64,000 nucleotides of DNA from CADCVW01 sp035644935 (GTDB lineage Bacteria; Pseudomonadota; Alphaproteobacteria; Sphingomonadales; Sphingomonadaceae). The first letter of the stretch is position 1, and each line of letters starts with the position of its first letter. The position numbers and the translations under genes are program-made. The stretch spans positions 1 to 64,000 of the forward strand of contig DASQNO010000118.1 in NCBI GenBank assembly GCA_035644935.1. The letters are read 5' to 3'. Below are positions 9,023 to 17,364 of the stretch, one piece after another. Below the pieces are notes generated by a model. That model did no database searches and was not told the DNA's origin. It worked only from the letters and a program-made list of their open reading frames with translations.

Positions 9023-9600
9023 CCCGGCTGCCGTCCACCATCGCCGGCGCGGCCATCCTGCTGTCCGCGGGCGTGGCCGCGCAGGCGGACAATCTCTACC
9101 GCGGCACCAACTGGCCCGCGCTGAGCGGCGACCGCAAGGCGTCCGCGGTGGGCGACGCGCTCACCGTCGTGATCTTCCAGGCGGCGGAGGCAACCAACAC
9201 GGCGCAGAACAACAGCCGCAAGAAGACGGACCTCGGCGGCAGCATCAGCGCCGGATCGCTCGACGAGCGCGGCAGCCTGGAGTTCGGCGGCGGCTACACT
9301 GGCCGCGGCGAGGTGCGGCGCAGCGAAAAGCTCGTCGCGCAGATCACCGTCGTCGTCAGGGAAGTGCTTCCCAACGGCGACTTCGTCGTCACCGGCGAAC
9401 AGGTGATGCGCGTCAACGGCGAGACGACGCGCATCGGTGTGCGCGGCCGCGTCCGGTTTGCCGACGTCACCGCCGACAACACGATCCTGTCCAGCCGCAT
9501 CGCCGACGCGCAGATCAGCTACGACGGCCGCGGCTTCGTCTCGCGCAGCGCCAAACCGGGCCTCCTCAACCGGGTCTTCAACTTCTTGGGGCTCGGCTGA
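9019..9600 (+). CDS. flgH: Flagellar L-ring protein FlgH, without lipobox cysteine
   Basis: A 193-residue outer-membrane ring protein. The family core is visible: DRKASAVGDALTVVIFQAAE, NGDFVVTGEQVMRVNGE and ISYDGRGFVSRS. The N-terminus is a signal peptide (AGAAILLSAGVAAQAD), but the whole protein contains no cysteine. The lipid-modified residue of enterobacterial FlgH is therefore missing, and the signal looks like a signal-peptidase I type. The ATG overlaps the flgA stop, and the stop overlaps the flgI start as TGATG. Length is slightly below the usual 220-230. Confidence 0.9.
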   Translation: MTRLPSTIAGAAILLSAGVAAQADNLYRGTNWPALSGDRKASAVGDALTVVIFQAAEATNTAQNNSRKKTDLGGSISAGSLDERGSLEFGGGYTGRGEVRRSEKLVAQITVVVREVLPNGDFVVTGEQVMRVNGETTRIGVRGRVRFADVTADNTILSSRIADAQISYDGRGFVSRSAKPGLLNRVFNFLGLG

Positions 9601-10751
9601 TGCGCATCCTTCCAAGCCTGAGGGCAATCATCTGCGCTGGACTGATCCTGAGCACGGCGGTTCCGCTGAGTTCGGTTGCGGCTCAACAGGTATCGCTCCG
9701 CGGCCTCGGCCGTTTCGACGGCTGGCGCGACAATTCGCTGATCGGTTACGGCATCGTCACCGGGCTTGCCGGTTCCGGCGACACCCGCCGCAACGCGGTG
9801 ACCCGCCAGGCGCTTCGCAACGTGCTCAGCCGCCTCGGCACCGCCGTCACCGAAGACCAGATCAGCAGCCGCAACGTCGCGGTGGTGATCGTCACGGCGC
9901 GCCTCGCCGCGTCCGCGAACGTCGGCGACAAGATGGACGCGGTGATCTCGTCGATCGGCGACGCGCGCAGCTTGGCGGGCGGTACGCTGCTGATGACGCC
10001 GATGCTGGGGCCCGACCAGCGCACCTATGCGCTGGCGCAGGGCGCGCTCGTGGTCGGCGGCCACAGCTTTGAAAGCGATCTCAACCAGCAGCAGCGCAAC
10101 TATCCGACCAGCGCGGTGCTGCAGGGGGGCGTTACCGTGGAAACGCCGGTGGACTCGCAGATCCTGCGCCCGAACGGCGAGATGGCGTTCCTGCTCAACG
10201 AGCCGAGCTTCGGCACCGCACAGCGGATCGCGGACGGCATCAACGGCCGCTTCGGCGGCGACGCGGCGACAGTCAAGAACGCCGACGAGGTTCGCATCCG
10301 CTTCCGCGGCGACCCCTCGCGGCTGGCCGCCTTCGTCGCCGAGATCGAAACCGTGTCGGTGCAGCCGGACACCGCGCCGCGCATCGTCATCAACGAACGC
10401 ACGGGAACGATCGTCGCGGGCGGCGAGGTGATGATCTCCAGCGTGGTCATCTCGCAAGGCGACATCAAGGTCACCATCACCGGCGAGCGCTACGCCTCGC
10501 AGCCGCAGGGTTTCTCCGAAGGCTTCGCCAGCGATGCTGTCGCCCCCGGCGCGCGCAGCCTGCTTGTGACCAACACCAGGCTGGACGTCGCCGACAGCGC
10601 GACCGACGCCGTTGTCCGCTTTCCCAACACCACCGTGGGCGACCTCGTCCAGGGCTTGTCGCGGGCCAAGGTGGGCACGCGCCGGACGATCAGCGTCCTG
10701 CAAGCCATCAAAACCGCGGGCGCCCTGCACGCGGACATCATCGTTCAATAG
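9600..10751 (+). CDS. flgI: Flagellar P-ring protein FlgI
   Basis: A 383-residue periplasmic ring subunit. It has a cleavable signal (LILSTAVPLSSVAAQQ), then the FlgI hallmarks NSLIGYGIVTGLAGSGD, RNVAVVIVTARL, LLMTPMLGPDQRTYALAQG and the C-terminal VGDLVQGLSRAKVGTR followed by ISVLQAIKTAGALHADIIVQ. Length is typical. Its first base is the last base of the flgH stop codon, so translation is probably coupled. Confidence 0.95.
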   Translation: MRILPSLRAIICAGLILSTAVPLSSVAAQQVSLRGLGRFDGWRDNSLIGYGIVTGLAGSGDTRRNAVTRQALRNVLSRLGTAVTEDQISSRNVAVVIVTARLAASANVGDKMDAVISSIGDARSLAGGTLLMTPMLGPDQRTYALAQGALVVGGHSFESDLNQQQRNYPTSAVLQGGVTVETPVDSQILRPNGEMAFLLNEPSFGTAQRIADGINGRFGGDAATVKNADEVRIRFRGDPSRLAAFVAEIETVSVQPDTAPRIVINERTGTIVAGGEVMISSVVISQGDIKVTITGERYASQPQGFSEGFASDAVAPGARSLLVTNTRLDVADSATDAVVRFPNTTVGDLVQGLSRAKVGTRRTISVLQAIKTAGALHADIIVQ

Positions 10752-10765
10752 GGAGGCAAGCACAC

Positions 10766-11110
10766 GTGGACGCAACCTCGCCAGTGCTCATCAACAAGGC
10801 CCTCGACGGCCTGTCGCTGCGCATGATGGCCACCGCCCGCAACGTCGCCAACGCAAATTCGCCGAACTTCCAGCCGGCGCGGGTGAATTTCGAAGCGGCG
10901 CTGAAGGCGGCCGCGGGTCGCGGCCCCGGCGCTATCGCCCGCGTCGTGCCCAGCTTCGCGCAGGAGGCGTCGGTGACCGGCAGCAACGAGATGCGGCTAG
11001 ACCTGGAACTCGCCACCGCGTCCGAAACCGCCGCGCGCTACACCGCGCTGGTCGACCTGCTCGGACGGCAGATGCAGATCAGCCGCATAGTCTTCAGCGG
11101 GGGGCAATAG
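10766..11110 (+). CDS. flgB: Flagellar basal-body rod protein FlgB
   Basis: A 114-residue proximal rod protein that contacts the MS ring. The rod signature ATARNVANANSPNFQPARV is near the N-terminus and the end (LDLELATASETAARYTALVD) matches the FlgB C-terminal helix. It starts at GTG 10766 after GGGAGG with good spacing. It sits 14 bases after flgI and directly before flgC and fliE, its assembly partners. It is slightly shorter than the usual 130. Confidence 0.87.
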   Translation: MDATSPVLINKALDGLSLRMMATARNVANANSPNFQPARVNFEAALKAAAGRGPGAIARVVPSFAQEASVTGSNEMRLDLELATASETAARYTALVDLLGRQMQISRIVFSGGQ

Positions 11111-11111
11111 G

Positions 11112-11540
11112 TTGCGCGCCGTCGAGATCAGCCGGTCGGCGCTCAATGTCGAGTGGCAGCGGCTGCAGGTCATCGCCCAGAACCTCGCCAACCTCAACAC
11201 AACGCGCACCGCGAATGGCGAGCCGTTCCGCCCCATGCGCCTGCTGTCGGGTCCCGACATCGACTTCGCCACGATGATGGCGCGCGGGGGGCGGGCGGCG
11301 CGCGACGTCGGCGGCGTCCGCGTGATGGGCATGGAGGCGTCTGGCGGCAATCTCCGCCGGGTGCATGAGCCCGGCCACCCGCACGCCGACGCGCAAGGCT
11401 TCGTCAGCTACCCCGACATCGATCACGCGGGCGAGATGACGCTGATGATCAAGACCTCGCGCGCCTACGAGGCCAACCTCACCACCATGAACATCGCGCG
11501 GCAGATGTACGCCCGAGCCCTCGACATAGGAAAACGTTGA
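11112..11540 (+). CDS. flgC: Flagellar basal-body rod protein FlgC
   Basis: A 142-residue rod protein. It carries the N-terminal VIAQNLANLNTTRTANGEPF pattern, a GFVSYPDIDHAGEMTLMIK segment and the C-terminal SRAYEANLTTMN, all typical of FlgC (family length 135-150). The best start is TTG 11112, one base after the flgB stop, because the purine-rich GGGGGGCAATAG precedes it. Its stop overlaps the fliE ATG. Confidence 0.9.
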   Translation: MRAVEISRSALNVEWQRLQVIAQNLANLNTTRTANGEPFRPMRLLSGPDIDFATMMARGGRAARDVGGVRVMGMEASGGNLRRVHEPGHPHADAQGFVSYPDIDHAGEMTLMIKTSRAYEANLTTMNIARQMYARALDIGKR

Positions 11541-11878
11541 TGAACGGGATCGAAGCCGTAGGTGCCATCGGGTCCGGCGGCATGGGTTTGAACAGCGTCG
11601 ATCCGGTGCTGACGCAGCTCGGCATGTCGATGCCGTCGGCGCCCGTGCGGAGCGCTGGGGTCAACTTCGCCGACATGATGAGCGCCAGCATGCGCCACGT
11701 CGACGCCAAGATCGGCAACGCCAACGAACTGGTGAAGCAGTTCGCGCTCGACGACTCCGTGCCGCTTCACCAGGTCACCTACGCGCTGGAAGAAGCACGC
11801 ATGACGGTGGAACTGGCAATGCAGGTCCGCGGCCGGCTCGTGGAGAGCTTCCGCGAGATGATGAACATGCAGCTCTGA
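11540..11878 (+). CDS. fliE: Flagellar hook-basal body complex protein FliE
   Basis: A 112-residue adaptor between the MS ring and the proximal rod. The C-terminal half (VKQFALDDSVPLHQVTYALE, EEARMTVELAMQVRGRLVES, FREMMNMQL) matches the FliE core. ATG 11540 overlaps the flgC stop as TGATG and follows AGGAAAA; a TTG one codon upstream is less likely. Position between flgC and fliF is standard. Confidence 0.88.
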   Translation: MNGIEAVGAIGSGGMGLNSVDPVLTQLGMSMPSAPVRSAGVNFADMMSASMRHVDAKIGNANELVKQFALDDSVPLHQVTYALEEARMTVELAMQVRGRLVESFREMMNMQL

Positions 11879-11885
11879 TCCGGCG

Positions 11886-13160
11886 ATGGACACGCAATTG
11901 CCCATGCTCGCGCCCGCCGCGCGCCCGTCGCGGCAGATCCGGCTCGTCGCGCTCGTCTTTGCCGCTTTGTTCGCGCTGCTGGCGGCGGCCTACTATCTGT
12001 TCCTGCGCACCGAATATCTGGTGCTCTACACCGGGCTGAAGCCCGCCGACGCGTCCGCGATCGTCGCCGACCTCGATGCAAGAACCGTTCCGTACAAGCT
12101 GCGGGACGACGGCGCGACGATCCTCGTGCCGTCCGATCAGGTGGACCAGGTCCGCCTCGCCACAGCAGGTTCGGAGGCGACCGCCAAGGGCCTGATCGGC
12201 TTTGAACTGTTCAACAAGTCCGACATGGGGCTCACCGACTTCGCGCAGAAGATCAACTACCAGCGCGCGCTGCAGGGCGAGCTGGCGCGGACCATCATGG
12301 CTATGGACGGGATTGACGGCGCGCGCGTGCACCTGGCCATCCCCGACCGGTCGCTGTTCCGCGGCGTCAGGAGCGAACCCAAAGCGGCCGTGACGCTGAC
12401 GTTCGAGCCGGGCAAGGCCGTCGACGAGCGCCGCGTCGCGGGCATCCAGCGCCTGGTCGCCGCCGCCGTCGCCGAACTTCCCTTGGCCAACGTCACCGTG
12501 CTCGACGACGTCGGACGCATCATCAGCCAGTCGGCCGAATTCGAGGCGCCCGTCGCGCCGGAAATGGCCGAGCGCACGGCGGTTCAGCAATACTACCGGG
12601 CACGGGTGCGCTCGGCGGTCGAACAGGTCATGCCGGGCCTCAAGTTCGAGGTACGCGTGCTCATCCTAGCCGCGGCTGGCGAGCCCGACATGGGCGCGTG
12701 GGACGTACCCGTGCGGGGCGACGCGGCGGCAGACGCAGCCGCCGCGCCTCGGGAGCGCGACTTCGGCCTTCGTATTCTGTTCGTCACGCCGTCGGGGCTC
12801 AATGCCGAGGAACAGGGCATCATCGAAAACGCCGCCGCCCAAGCGGTGGCGCTCAGGCGCAGCGCCGGCGACAGCTTTGCCTTCGCGGTCGAGCCAGTCG
12901 GCAGCCGTCTGCCCGCGCCGGTCCTGCCCGCCGTGACCGTCGCGCCCGATGCGCTCGTCGTCCCCGCTCCGGACCCCACCGCGGCGGTGAAGCGGCTGGC
13001 GGAGTCGAACAACTGGCTCTTCAGCATCGCCGCGCTGGTCGCGATCGCGGCGATCTTGATCTGGCTGCGCCGCCGGGCGCCGCGTCTCTCGTCTGAGCAG
13101 CGCGACGCTTACGTCCGCCGCATTCGCCTGCAGCTGGAAGGCGGCGATGCTCGCGCCTGA
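11886..13160 (+). CDS. fliF: Flagellar MS-ring protein FliF, short form
   Basis: A 424-residue inner-membrane ring protein. A membrane helix at about residues 19-41 is followed by the YscJ-like ring-building region (YTGLKPADASAIVADLDA, ALQGELARTIMAMDGIDGAR, VHLAIPDRSLF). A second helix at about 377-397 (SIAALVAIAAILIW) precedes a short cytoplasmic tail. FliF is usually 530-570 residues, and its C-terminal tail binds FliG. Here the tail is only about 27 residues and lacks a recognisable FliG-binding end, which fits the absence of fliG next door. The stop lies 14 bases inside the next gene. Confidence 0.9.
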   Translation: MDTQLPMLAPAARPSRQIRLVALVFAALFALLAAAYYLFLRTEYLVLYTGLKPADASAIVADLDARTVPYKLRDDGATILVPSDQVDQVRLATAGSEATAKGLIGFELFNKSDMGLTDFAQKINYQRALQGELARTIMAMDGIDGARVHLAIPDRSLFRGVRSEPKAAVTLTFEPGKAVDERRVAGIQRLVAAAVAELPLANVTVLDDVGRIISQSAEFEAPVAPEMAERTAVQQYYRARVRSAVEQVMPGLKFEVRVLILAAAGEPDMGAWDVPVRGDAAADAAAAPRERDFGLRILFVTPSGLNAEEQGIIENAAAQAVALRRSAGDSFAFAVEPVGSRLPAPVLPAVTVAPDALVVPAPDPTAAVKRLAESNNWLFSIAALVAIAAILIWLRRRAPRLSSEQRDAYVRRIRLQLEGGDARA

Positions 13161-13572
13161 CGCCTCGATCGGACCCGCCGCCGCCGACCTCGCCGCCGAC
13201 CTTCGCGCGCTTGCCGTTAATCAGCGGCGACAGGTGCTTGCCTCATTGTCGCCGGCCGAGCAGGCGCGCGTTTCCGCGCTGCTGGAGCCCGTCGCAACGC
13301 CTGCGCCGGGTACCCTCGACGCGACGCCCGCCACGCGTCCTGCGTTCGCGCGCTACTCGCCCTGGCTCGCGCGGCAGCTGCAGGAGCTGCAATCGGGATC
13401 GACCGGACTGGAAGCCGGCTGGACCATGACTCCCGCGGCGCGGCGCCTGCTGCTGCAGATCGCGGCGGAAGAGGCGCGGGACGACGTGCCCCCCGCCGAC
13501 CAGGCCGCTACCGGCAGCCCATCGCTGCTCGGTGCGCTCGGCGGATTGTTGGCGCGAAGGGCGAGGGTGTGA
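13147..13572 (+). CDS. Unknown protein in the fliG position
   Basis: A 141-residue protein of unknown family between fliF and fliH, where fliG normally lies. It overlaps fliF by 14 bases and fliH by 4, so it is part of the operon. Two helical stretches are visible: NQRRQVLASLSPAEQARVSA at about residues 24-43 and YSPWLARQLQELQSG near 68-82, with MTPAARRLLLQIAAEEA later. The first resembles the repeating L..L.PEE...V.ALL pattern of FliG and MgtE N-domains, but only weakly. No EHPQ-like or torque-helix region of FliG is present, and at 141 residues it is less than half of FliG (about 330). It may be a divergent adaptor; function is not assigned. Confidence 0.7.
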   Translation: MLAPDASIGPAAADLAADLRALAVNQRRQVLASLSPAEQARVSALLEPVATPAPGTLDATPATRPAFARYSPWLARQLQELQSGSTGLEAGWTMTPAARRLLLQIAAEEARDDVPPADQAATGSPSLLGALGGLLARRARV

Positions 13573-14240
13573 CAGCACTGATCAAAGCGCACGCGGGGCA
13601 CGCCGTTCGCCGTTTCGCCGAGGGCGCGTCGATCGCGCGCGCGGTGGCCGCGTCGTCATCCCCGGCCGAAAGCGCGGAAGCGGTGCAGATGGCCGTGCTC
13701 ACCCAGGAACTCGCCGAGTTGCGTCGCACGATCGCCGCGGACCGGGAGGCCGCCGCCCGCGCCGCCGCCAAGGCGCGCGAGGAGGGGCGACGCGAGGGCC
13801 GTGAACAGGCCCGGCGCGATGACGAAGCGCGGATCGCGGCACTTGGCGAAGGCCTGTCCGGCGCGCGCGCCGCGTGGGACGAACGGATCGGCGAGCTCGA
13901 CGGCCTGGCAACGCTGGTGGCGCGCGCCGCGATCGCCAGGATGTTCGATGCCTGCGCCAACCACGCTGACTTCGTCGCAGGCATGGTCGCGCGGCAGCTG
14001 CGGCATCTCCGCCACGAAACGGTTCTCTTAATCCGTGTCAGCCCGGAAAATTTCACCGACGACGCGGCGCTGGCGGGGCTTGGCGCCGGCGCCATCGCCG
14101 TCGAACGCGACGATACGCTGAGCGGCGGGCAGTGCCGCATCGATCTGCAGCTCGGCCATCTCGACCTCTGCTCGCGCGCCCACTGGGCCGAGATGTCGGC
14201 GCTGCTTCACCAACTCTCCGAAGCGGAGGCCGCGGCGTGA
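13569..14240 (+). CDS. fliH: Flagellar assembly protein FliH
   Basis: A 223-residue cytoplasmic regulator of the export ATPase FliI. A central Ala/Arg/Glu-rich coiled coil (residues about 45-85, with KAREEGRREGREQARRDDEA) is typical of FliH. The C-terminal half (LIRVSPENFTDDAAL, then GGQCRIDLQLGHLDLC) matches its FliI-binding domain. It starts at GTG 13569 in a GTGA overlap with the preceding gene and ends in a GTGA overlap with fliI. Sequence is divergent, so position weighs heavily in the call. Confidence 0.8.
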   Translation: MTALIKAHAGHAVRRFAEGASIARAVAASSSPAESAEAVQMAVLTQELAELRRTIAADREAAARAAAKAREEGRREGREQARRDDEARIAALGEGLSGARAAWDERIGELDGLATLVARAAIARMFDACANHADFVAGMVARQLRHLRHETVLLIRVSPENFTDDAALAGLGAGAIAVERDDTLSGGQCRIDLQLGHLDLCSRAHWAEMSALLHQLSEAEAAA

Positions 14241-15580
14241 CCGCGCACCCGTTCCTCGCTGAAATCGCCCGCGCCGAGTTCGTCCGCCCGCACGGCTATG
14301 TCCGCCGCGTCGCCGCAGGCCTCGTCGAGGCGTCCGGTCCCGCGGGCGCGCTTGGCGACCTCTGCGACGTCCAATGCGAACGGCCCGACGGCGCTGCCGG
14401 CACGGTGCTCGCCGAAGTTGCGGCCGTGGACGAACGCCGCGTCGTGCTCGTGCCGCTCGAACAGCACGTCACCATCCGCCCCGATGCGCGCGTTTCCGCC
14501 CGTCCCCTGCGCGACCGCGTGCCCGTCGGGGAGGCATTCGCGGGCCGCGCGGTCGACCCGCTCGGCCGCCCGATTGACGGCGGACCCCCAATCCACGTGA
14601 CGGGCTCCGCGGCGCTGATGGGCTCGGTTCCCCGGCCCATGGAGCGGGCCGATCCCTCCCGTGTGCTGACGACCGGCATCCGCGCCATCGATGGAGTGCT
14701 GACGCTGGCGGAGGGCCAGCGCGTCGGCATCTTCGCGGCCAGCGGCGTCGGCAAGACCAGCCTGACCGAGCAGCTCGCGACGCAGATCCGCAGCGACCGC
14801 ACGATCCTCTGCCTCGTCGGCGAGCGCGGGCGCGAGGTCGAGGCGCTGTGGCGCATGCTGAGCACGCGCGAGGACGCGGCGCGGTACACCGTGGTGGCGG
14901 CGACGTCCGACGAAAGCGCCGCGCTGCGCGCCCGCTCCGTCAGCTACGCGCTGTGCCTGGCCGATTACTGGCGCGCGCGCGGCGAGCATGTCCTGCTGAT
15001 GGTCGACTCGATCACGCGCATGGCGATGGCCTTGCGCGAGATCGGGCTCGCCGCTGGCGCGCCGCCGACGGTGCGCGCCTACACGCCCAACGTCTTCGCC
15101 GCCTTGCCGCGGCTGGTGGAACGCTGCGGCGCGACGAAAGAGGGCGGGGCGATCACTGCCATCATGACTGTGCTCAGCGAGACCGACGACGTCGACGATC
15201 CCATCGTCGAGTTGATGAAATCACTGCTCGACGGCCACATCGTGCTGTCCCGCGCGCTCGCCGAACAGGGTCACTTTCCCGCCATCGACGTCGCGCGCAG
15301 CGTCAGCCGTGGCGCCGACCGGTTGGTCCAGCCGGATCAGGCTAAGGCGATGCGCGAGGCGGTGTCGCTGCTCGGCGCGTACGAAGAGGCGCGGGTGATG
15401 ATCGAAAGCGGCGTCTACAAGGCGGGCACCAACCCGCAGGTCGACCGCGCGATCGCGGCGCGGCCCGGGATCAACGCCTTCTTGCGCCAGGACCGGACGG
15501 ACGATGTCCGCATGGAGGAAACACTGCGCAACCTGCGCGCGGTGACCGCCGCGAGCGCGAGGGCGCCGGTTCATGCGTGA
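14237..15580 (+). CDS. fliI: Flagellum-specific ATPase FliI
   Basis: A 447-residue export ATPase of the F1-beta/T3SS type. The P-loop GIFAASGVGKTSL is at about residues 164-176, followed by CLVGERGREVEALWRM and LLMVDSITRMAMALREIGLA (Walker B region). The C-terminal helical domain ends in RVMIESGVYKAGTNPQVD. The GTG start at 14237 overlaps the fliH stop and gives normal length; a longer frame upstream runs inside fliH. The enzyme energises and times unfolding of export substrates with FliH and FliJ. Confidence 0.96.
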   Translation: MTAHPFLAEIARAEFVRPHGYVRRVAAGLVEASGPAGALGDLCDVQCERPDGAAGTVLAEVAAVDERRVVLVPLEQHVTIRPDARVSARPLRDRVPVGEAFAGRAVDPLGRPIDGGPPIHVTGSAALMGSVPRPMERADPSRVLTTGIRAIDGVLTLAEGQRVGIFAASGVGKTSLTEQLATQIRSDRTILCLVGERGREVEALWRMLSTREDAARYTVVAATSDESAALRARSVSYALCLADYWRARGEHVLLMVDSITRMAMALREIGLAAGAPPTVRAYTPNVFAALPRLVERCGATKEGGAITAIMTVLSETDDVDDPIVELMKSLLDGHIVLSRALAEQGHFPAIDVARSVSRGADRLVQPDQAKAMREAVSLLGAYEEARVMIESGVYKAGTNPQVDRAIAARPGINAFLRQDRTDDVRMEETLRNLRAVTAASARAPVHA

Positions 15581-16022
15581 CCGCGACCGCCTCGCCACAA
15601 TGACCCGGCTGGCCGCCGTGCAACGCGCCAAGCGCGTCGGCGCGGAAGCCGCCCTGGGCGAGGCCCGCCGGGTTGAGGCGGAGGCGGAGACCGCCCAGGC
15701 GGACGCGCAGGCCCGCCTTGTCGACGCTCACGAACAGTGGCTGGGTCACATGGAAGCGGGCCGGTTCTCGCCCGAACTAGCGGGGCTGCTGTCGAACGCG
15801 GTGGTGGGCCGCGCCGGCGAGCTCGACCAGGCCGAGGCGCAGACCGCCACCGCCGCCGACGCGCGCGCCCGCAGCCAGTCCGAATGGCAGGTCCTGGAGG
15901 CCCGCGTGCGCGCCGGCGAGGACGGACTGCGTGACTTGCGCCGCAAGGTCGCGCGGCGGCGCGAGGAAAGCCGCGTCGCCGAACGCGCCGACCGCACAAC
16001 CCTTGCATGGAGCCGGACATGA
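15573..16022 (+). CDS. fliJ: FliJ-like flagellar export chaperone
   Basis: A 149-residue, almost entirely helical protein. It is rich in Ala, Glu and Arg with coiled-coil character, for example at residues 25-55 and 84-140. Such a protein directly after fliI (8-base overlap) and before fliK is the standard place for FliJ, the central stalk of the export ATPase complex. FliJ sequences are poorly conserved, so the call rests on length, helicity and position. Confidence 0.7.
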   Translation: MRDRDRLATMTRLAAVQRAKRVGAEAALGEARRVEAEAETAQADAQARLVDAHEQWLGHMEAGRFSPELAGLLSNAVVGRAGELDQAEAQTATAADARARSQSEWQVLEARVRAGEDGLRDLRRKVARRREESRVAERADRTTLAWSRT

Positions 16023-16882
16023 GCCTGCCCCCCGTTCACGCGCGTCCTTCGCCGCCGGCGGAACCCAGCGGTGTCAAGGGGCGACCCGGGCAGGAGGACG
16101 CATCGGCCGGGTCCGGCACTCCGTTCGACATCCTGCTGGCCGAGCGCGGCGGCGCGGCGCCGCTGCCGCTTGCGGGGCAGGACCTCGACGCAGACAGGCG
16201 GCAGGGCAGGGCCGTGCCGACTGTTGCGGAGGTGTTCAACGAACACGGCTTCTTCGCGGGCGCCGCGCCGCTCGGTTCACAATCGCCGGGCGCGCCGGCA
16301 TCGCCGCAGGCCGGCGGCGTGAGTGTCGAGCCCGCGTTCGCGCACCCGGCTTCGGCAGCGCCGCGCGGCGGTGCGATGGCCTTGCCCGCCGGAGGAGCCG
16401 CGCCCGTCATCGCGGAAGCCCGTTTGGCCATGGCCGACGCTGCGCTGTCGGAGGGTGCCGTCAGGCTGGACGGCTTCGGCGGCCCCTTCCTCGCGCGCTT
16501 CGCCGGATCTCCGACCGGCGCGCCGGCTGTACCAAGAGCAGCGATGCAATCCGCCCCGCGCATCGCAGCGAGCATCGCGCGCGCGGCTTCGACCGGAGCC
16601 AGCTCGCCTTCCACGGCCGATGGATCGACTTTCGCCTCGCGCGCGGGCAAGCGCCTCGCCGCCAGGGTGGAGGAGCATCTCCGCCGCGCGGGCGGCACCG
16701 CCATCCGCGTCGATGTTCGCGCCAGCCAAGACGGGCTGCTGGTCGCAGCGCGCGCCGAGGGGCTCGACCGCGCGGAGCGCAGCCGCCTCCGGGCGGAGAT
16801 CGAAGCCCTGCTCGTCCGGCACGGCCATGCGCCCGCCCGCATCAGCCTGAACGGCGAACCCGCGCCGCCACGCCGGGCGTGA
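16019..16882 (+). CDS. fliK: FliK-like hook-length control protein
   Basis: A 287-residue protein, low in complexity and rich in Pro, Ala and Gly over the first 200 residues, then a more ordered end (RVEEHLRRAGGTAIRVDVRA, LRAEIEALLVRHGHAPARIS). FliK has the same plan: a flexible exported ruler and a compact C-terminal switch domain. Position before flgD and flgE agrees. ATG 16019 overlaps the fliJ stop as ATGA; another ATG lies at 16007. The switch domain is not clearly recognisable, so the identification is tentative. Confidence 0.6.
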   Translation: MSLPPVHARPSPPAEPSGVKGRPGQEDASAGSGTPFDILLAERGGAAPLPLAGQDLDADRRQGRAVPTVAEVFNEHGFFAGAAPLGSQSPGAPASPQAGGVSVEPAFAHPASAAPRGGAMALPAGGAAPVIAEARLAMADAALSEGAVRLDGFGGPFLARFAGSPTGAPAVPRAAMQSAPRIAASIARAASTGASSPSTADGSTFASRAGKRLAARVEEHLRRAGGTAIRVDVRASQDGLLVAARAEGLDRAERSRLRAEIEALLVRHGHAPARISLNGEPAPPRRA

Positions 16883-16895
16883 AGAGGAACATGGC

Positions 16896-17360
16896 ATGCA
16901 GGTAAGCCCCTTCCCGACGACGCCGAGCCGCCCGGTCACGACGCCCGGCCAGGCGCCAGGCGCCGCGCCTCCGGCGCAGGACCCGGCGACCAGCGCCTTC
17001 GGCCTGAGCTTCGAGTCCCTGCTCAAGATCATCCTGACGCAGCTGACCTACCAGGACCCGCTGAAGCCGATGGACAATTTCGAGTTCGTCTCGCAGCTCG
17101 CGCAGTTCTCGCAGATCCAGATCGGCCAGACGACCAACGACAAATTGTCCGCCGTCGCCACCGCGCAATCCAACCTGCAGGCCGCCGGCCTGCTCGGGCG
17201 TCAGGTCGATATCCCCGCCGGCGCCGCCACGATCAGCGGCAAGGTGGTCTCCATCGCTTTTCAGGCGGGCGAACCGCGGCTGACCGTCGAGACGGCCGAC
17301 AAGCAGACGATCAGCAACATCTCCATCGCCAGCATTTCGCAGATCCGGGAAGGAAAATAG
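16896..17360 (+). CDS. flgD: Flagellar hook capping protein FlgD
   Basis: A 154-residue hook cap, required for polymerisation of FlgE at the tip. After a Pro-rich disordered N-terminus comes the diagnostic core: FESLLKIILTQLTYQDPLKP, MDNFEFVSQLAQFSQIQ and a LLGRQVDIPAG segment. It is shorter than enteric FlgD (about 230) because the Tudor/FnIII-type region is reduced. GAAGAGGAAC precedes the ATG. It lies 4 bases before flgE. Confidence 0.93.
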   Translation: MQVSPFPTTPSRPVTTPGQAPGAAPPAQDPATSAFGLSFESLLKIILTQLTYQDPLKPMDNFEFVSQLAQFSQIQIGQTTNDKLSAVATAQSNLQAAGLLGRQVDIPAGAATISGKVVSIAFQAGEPRLTVETADKQTISNISIASISQIREGK

Positions 17361-17364
17361 GAAC

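Noticed and set aside
13147..13572. Calling this gene fliG by position
   Set aside because: It is less than half the FliG length and lacks the EHPQ-like and torque-helix regions, so only the position agrees.
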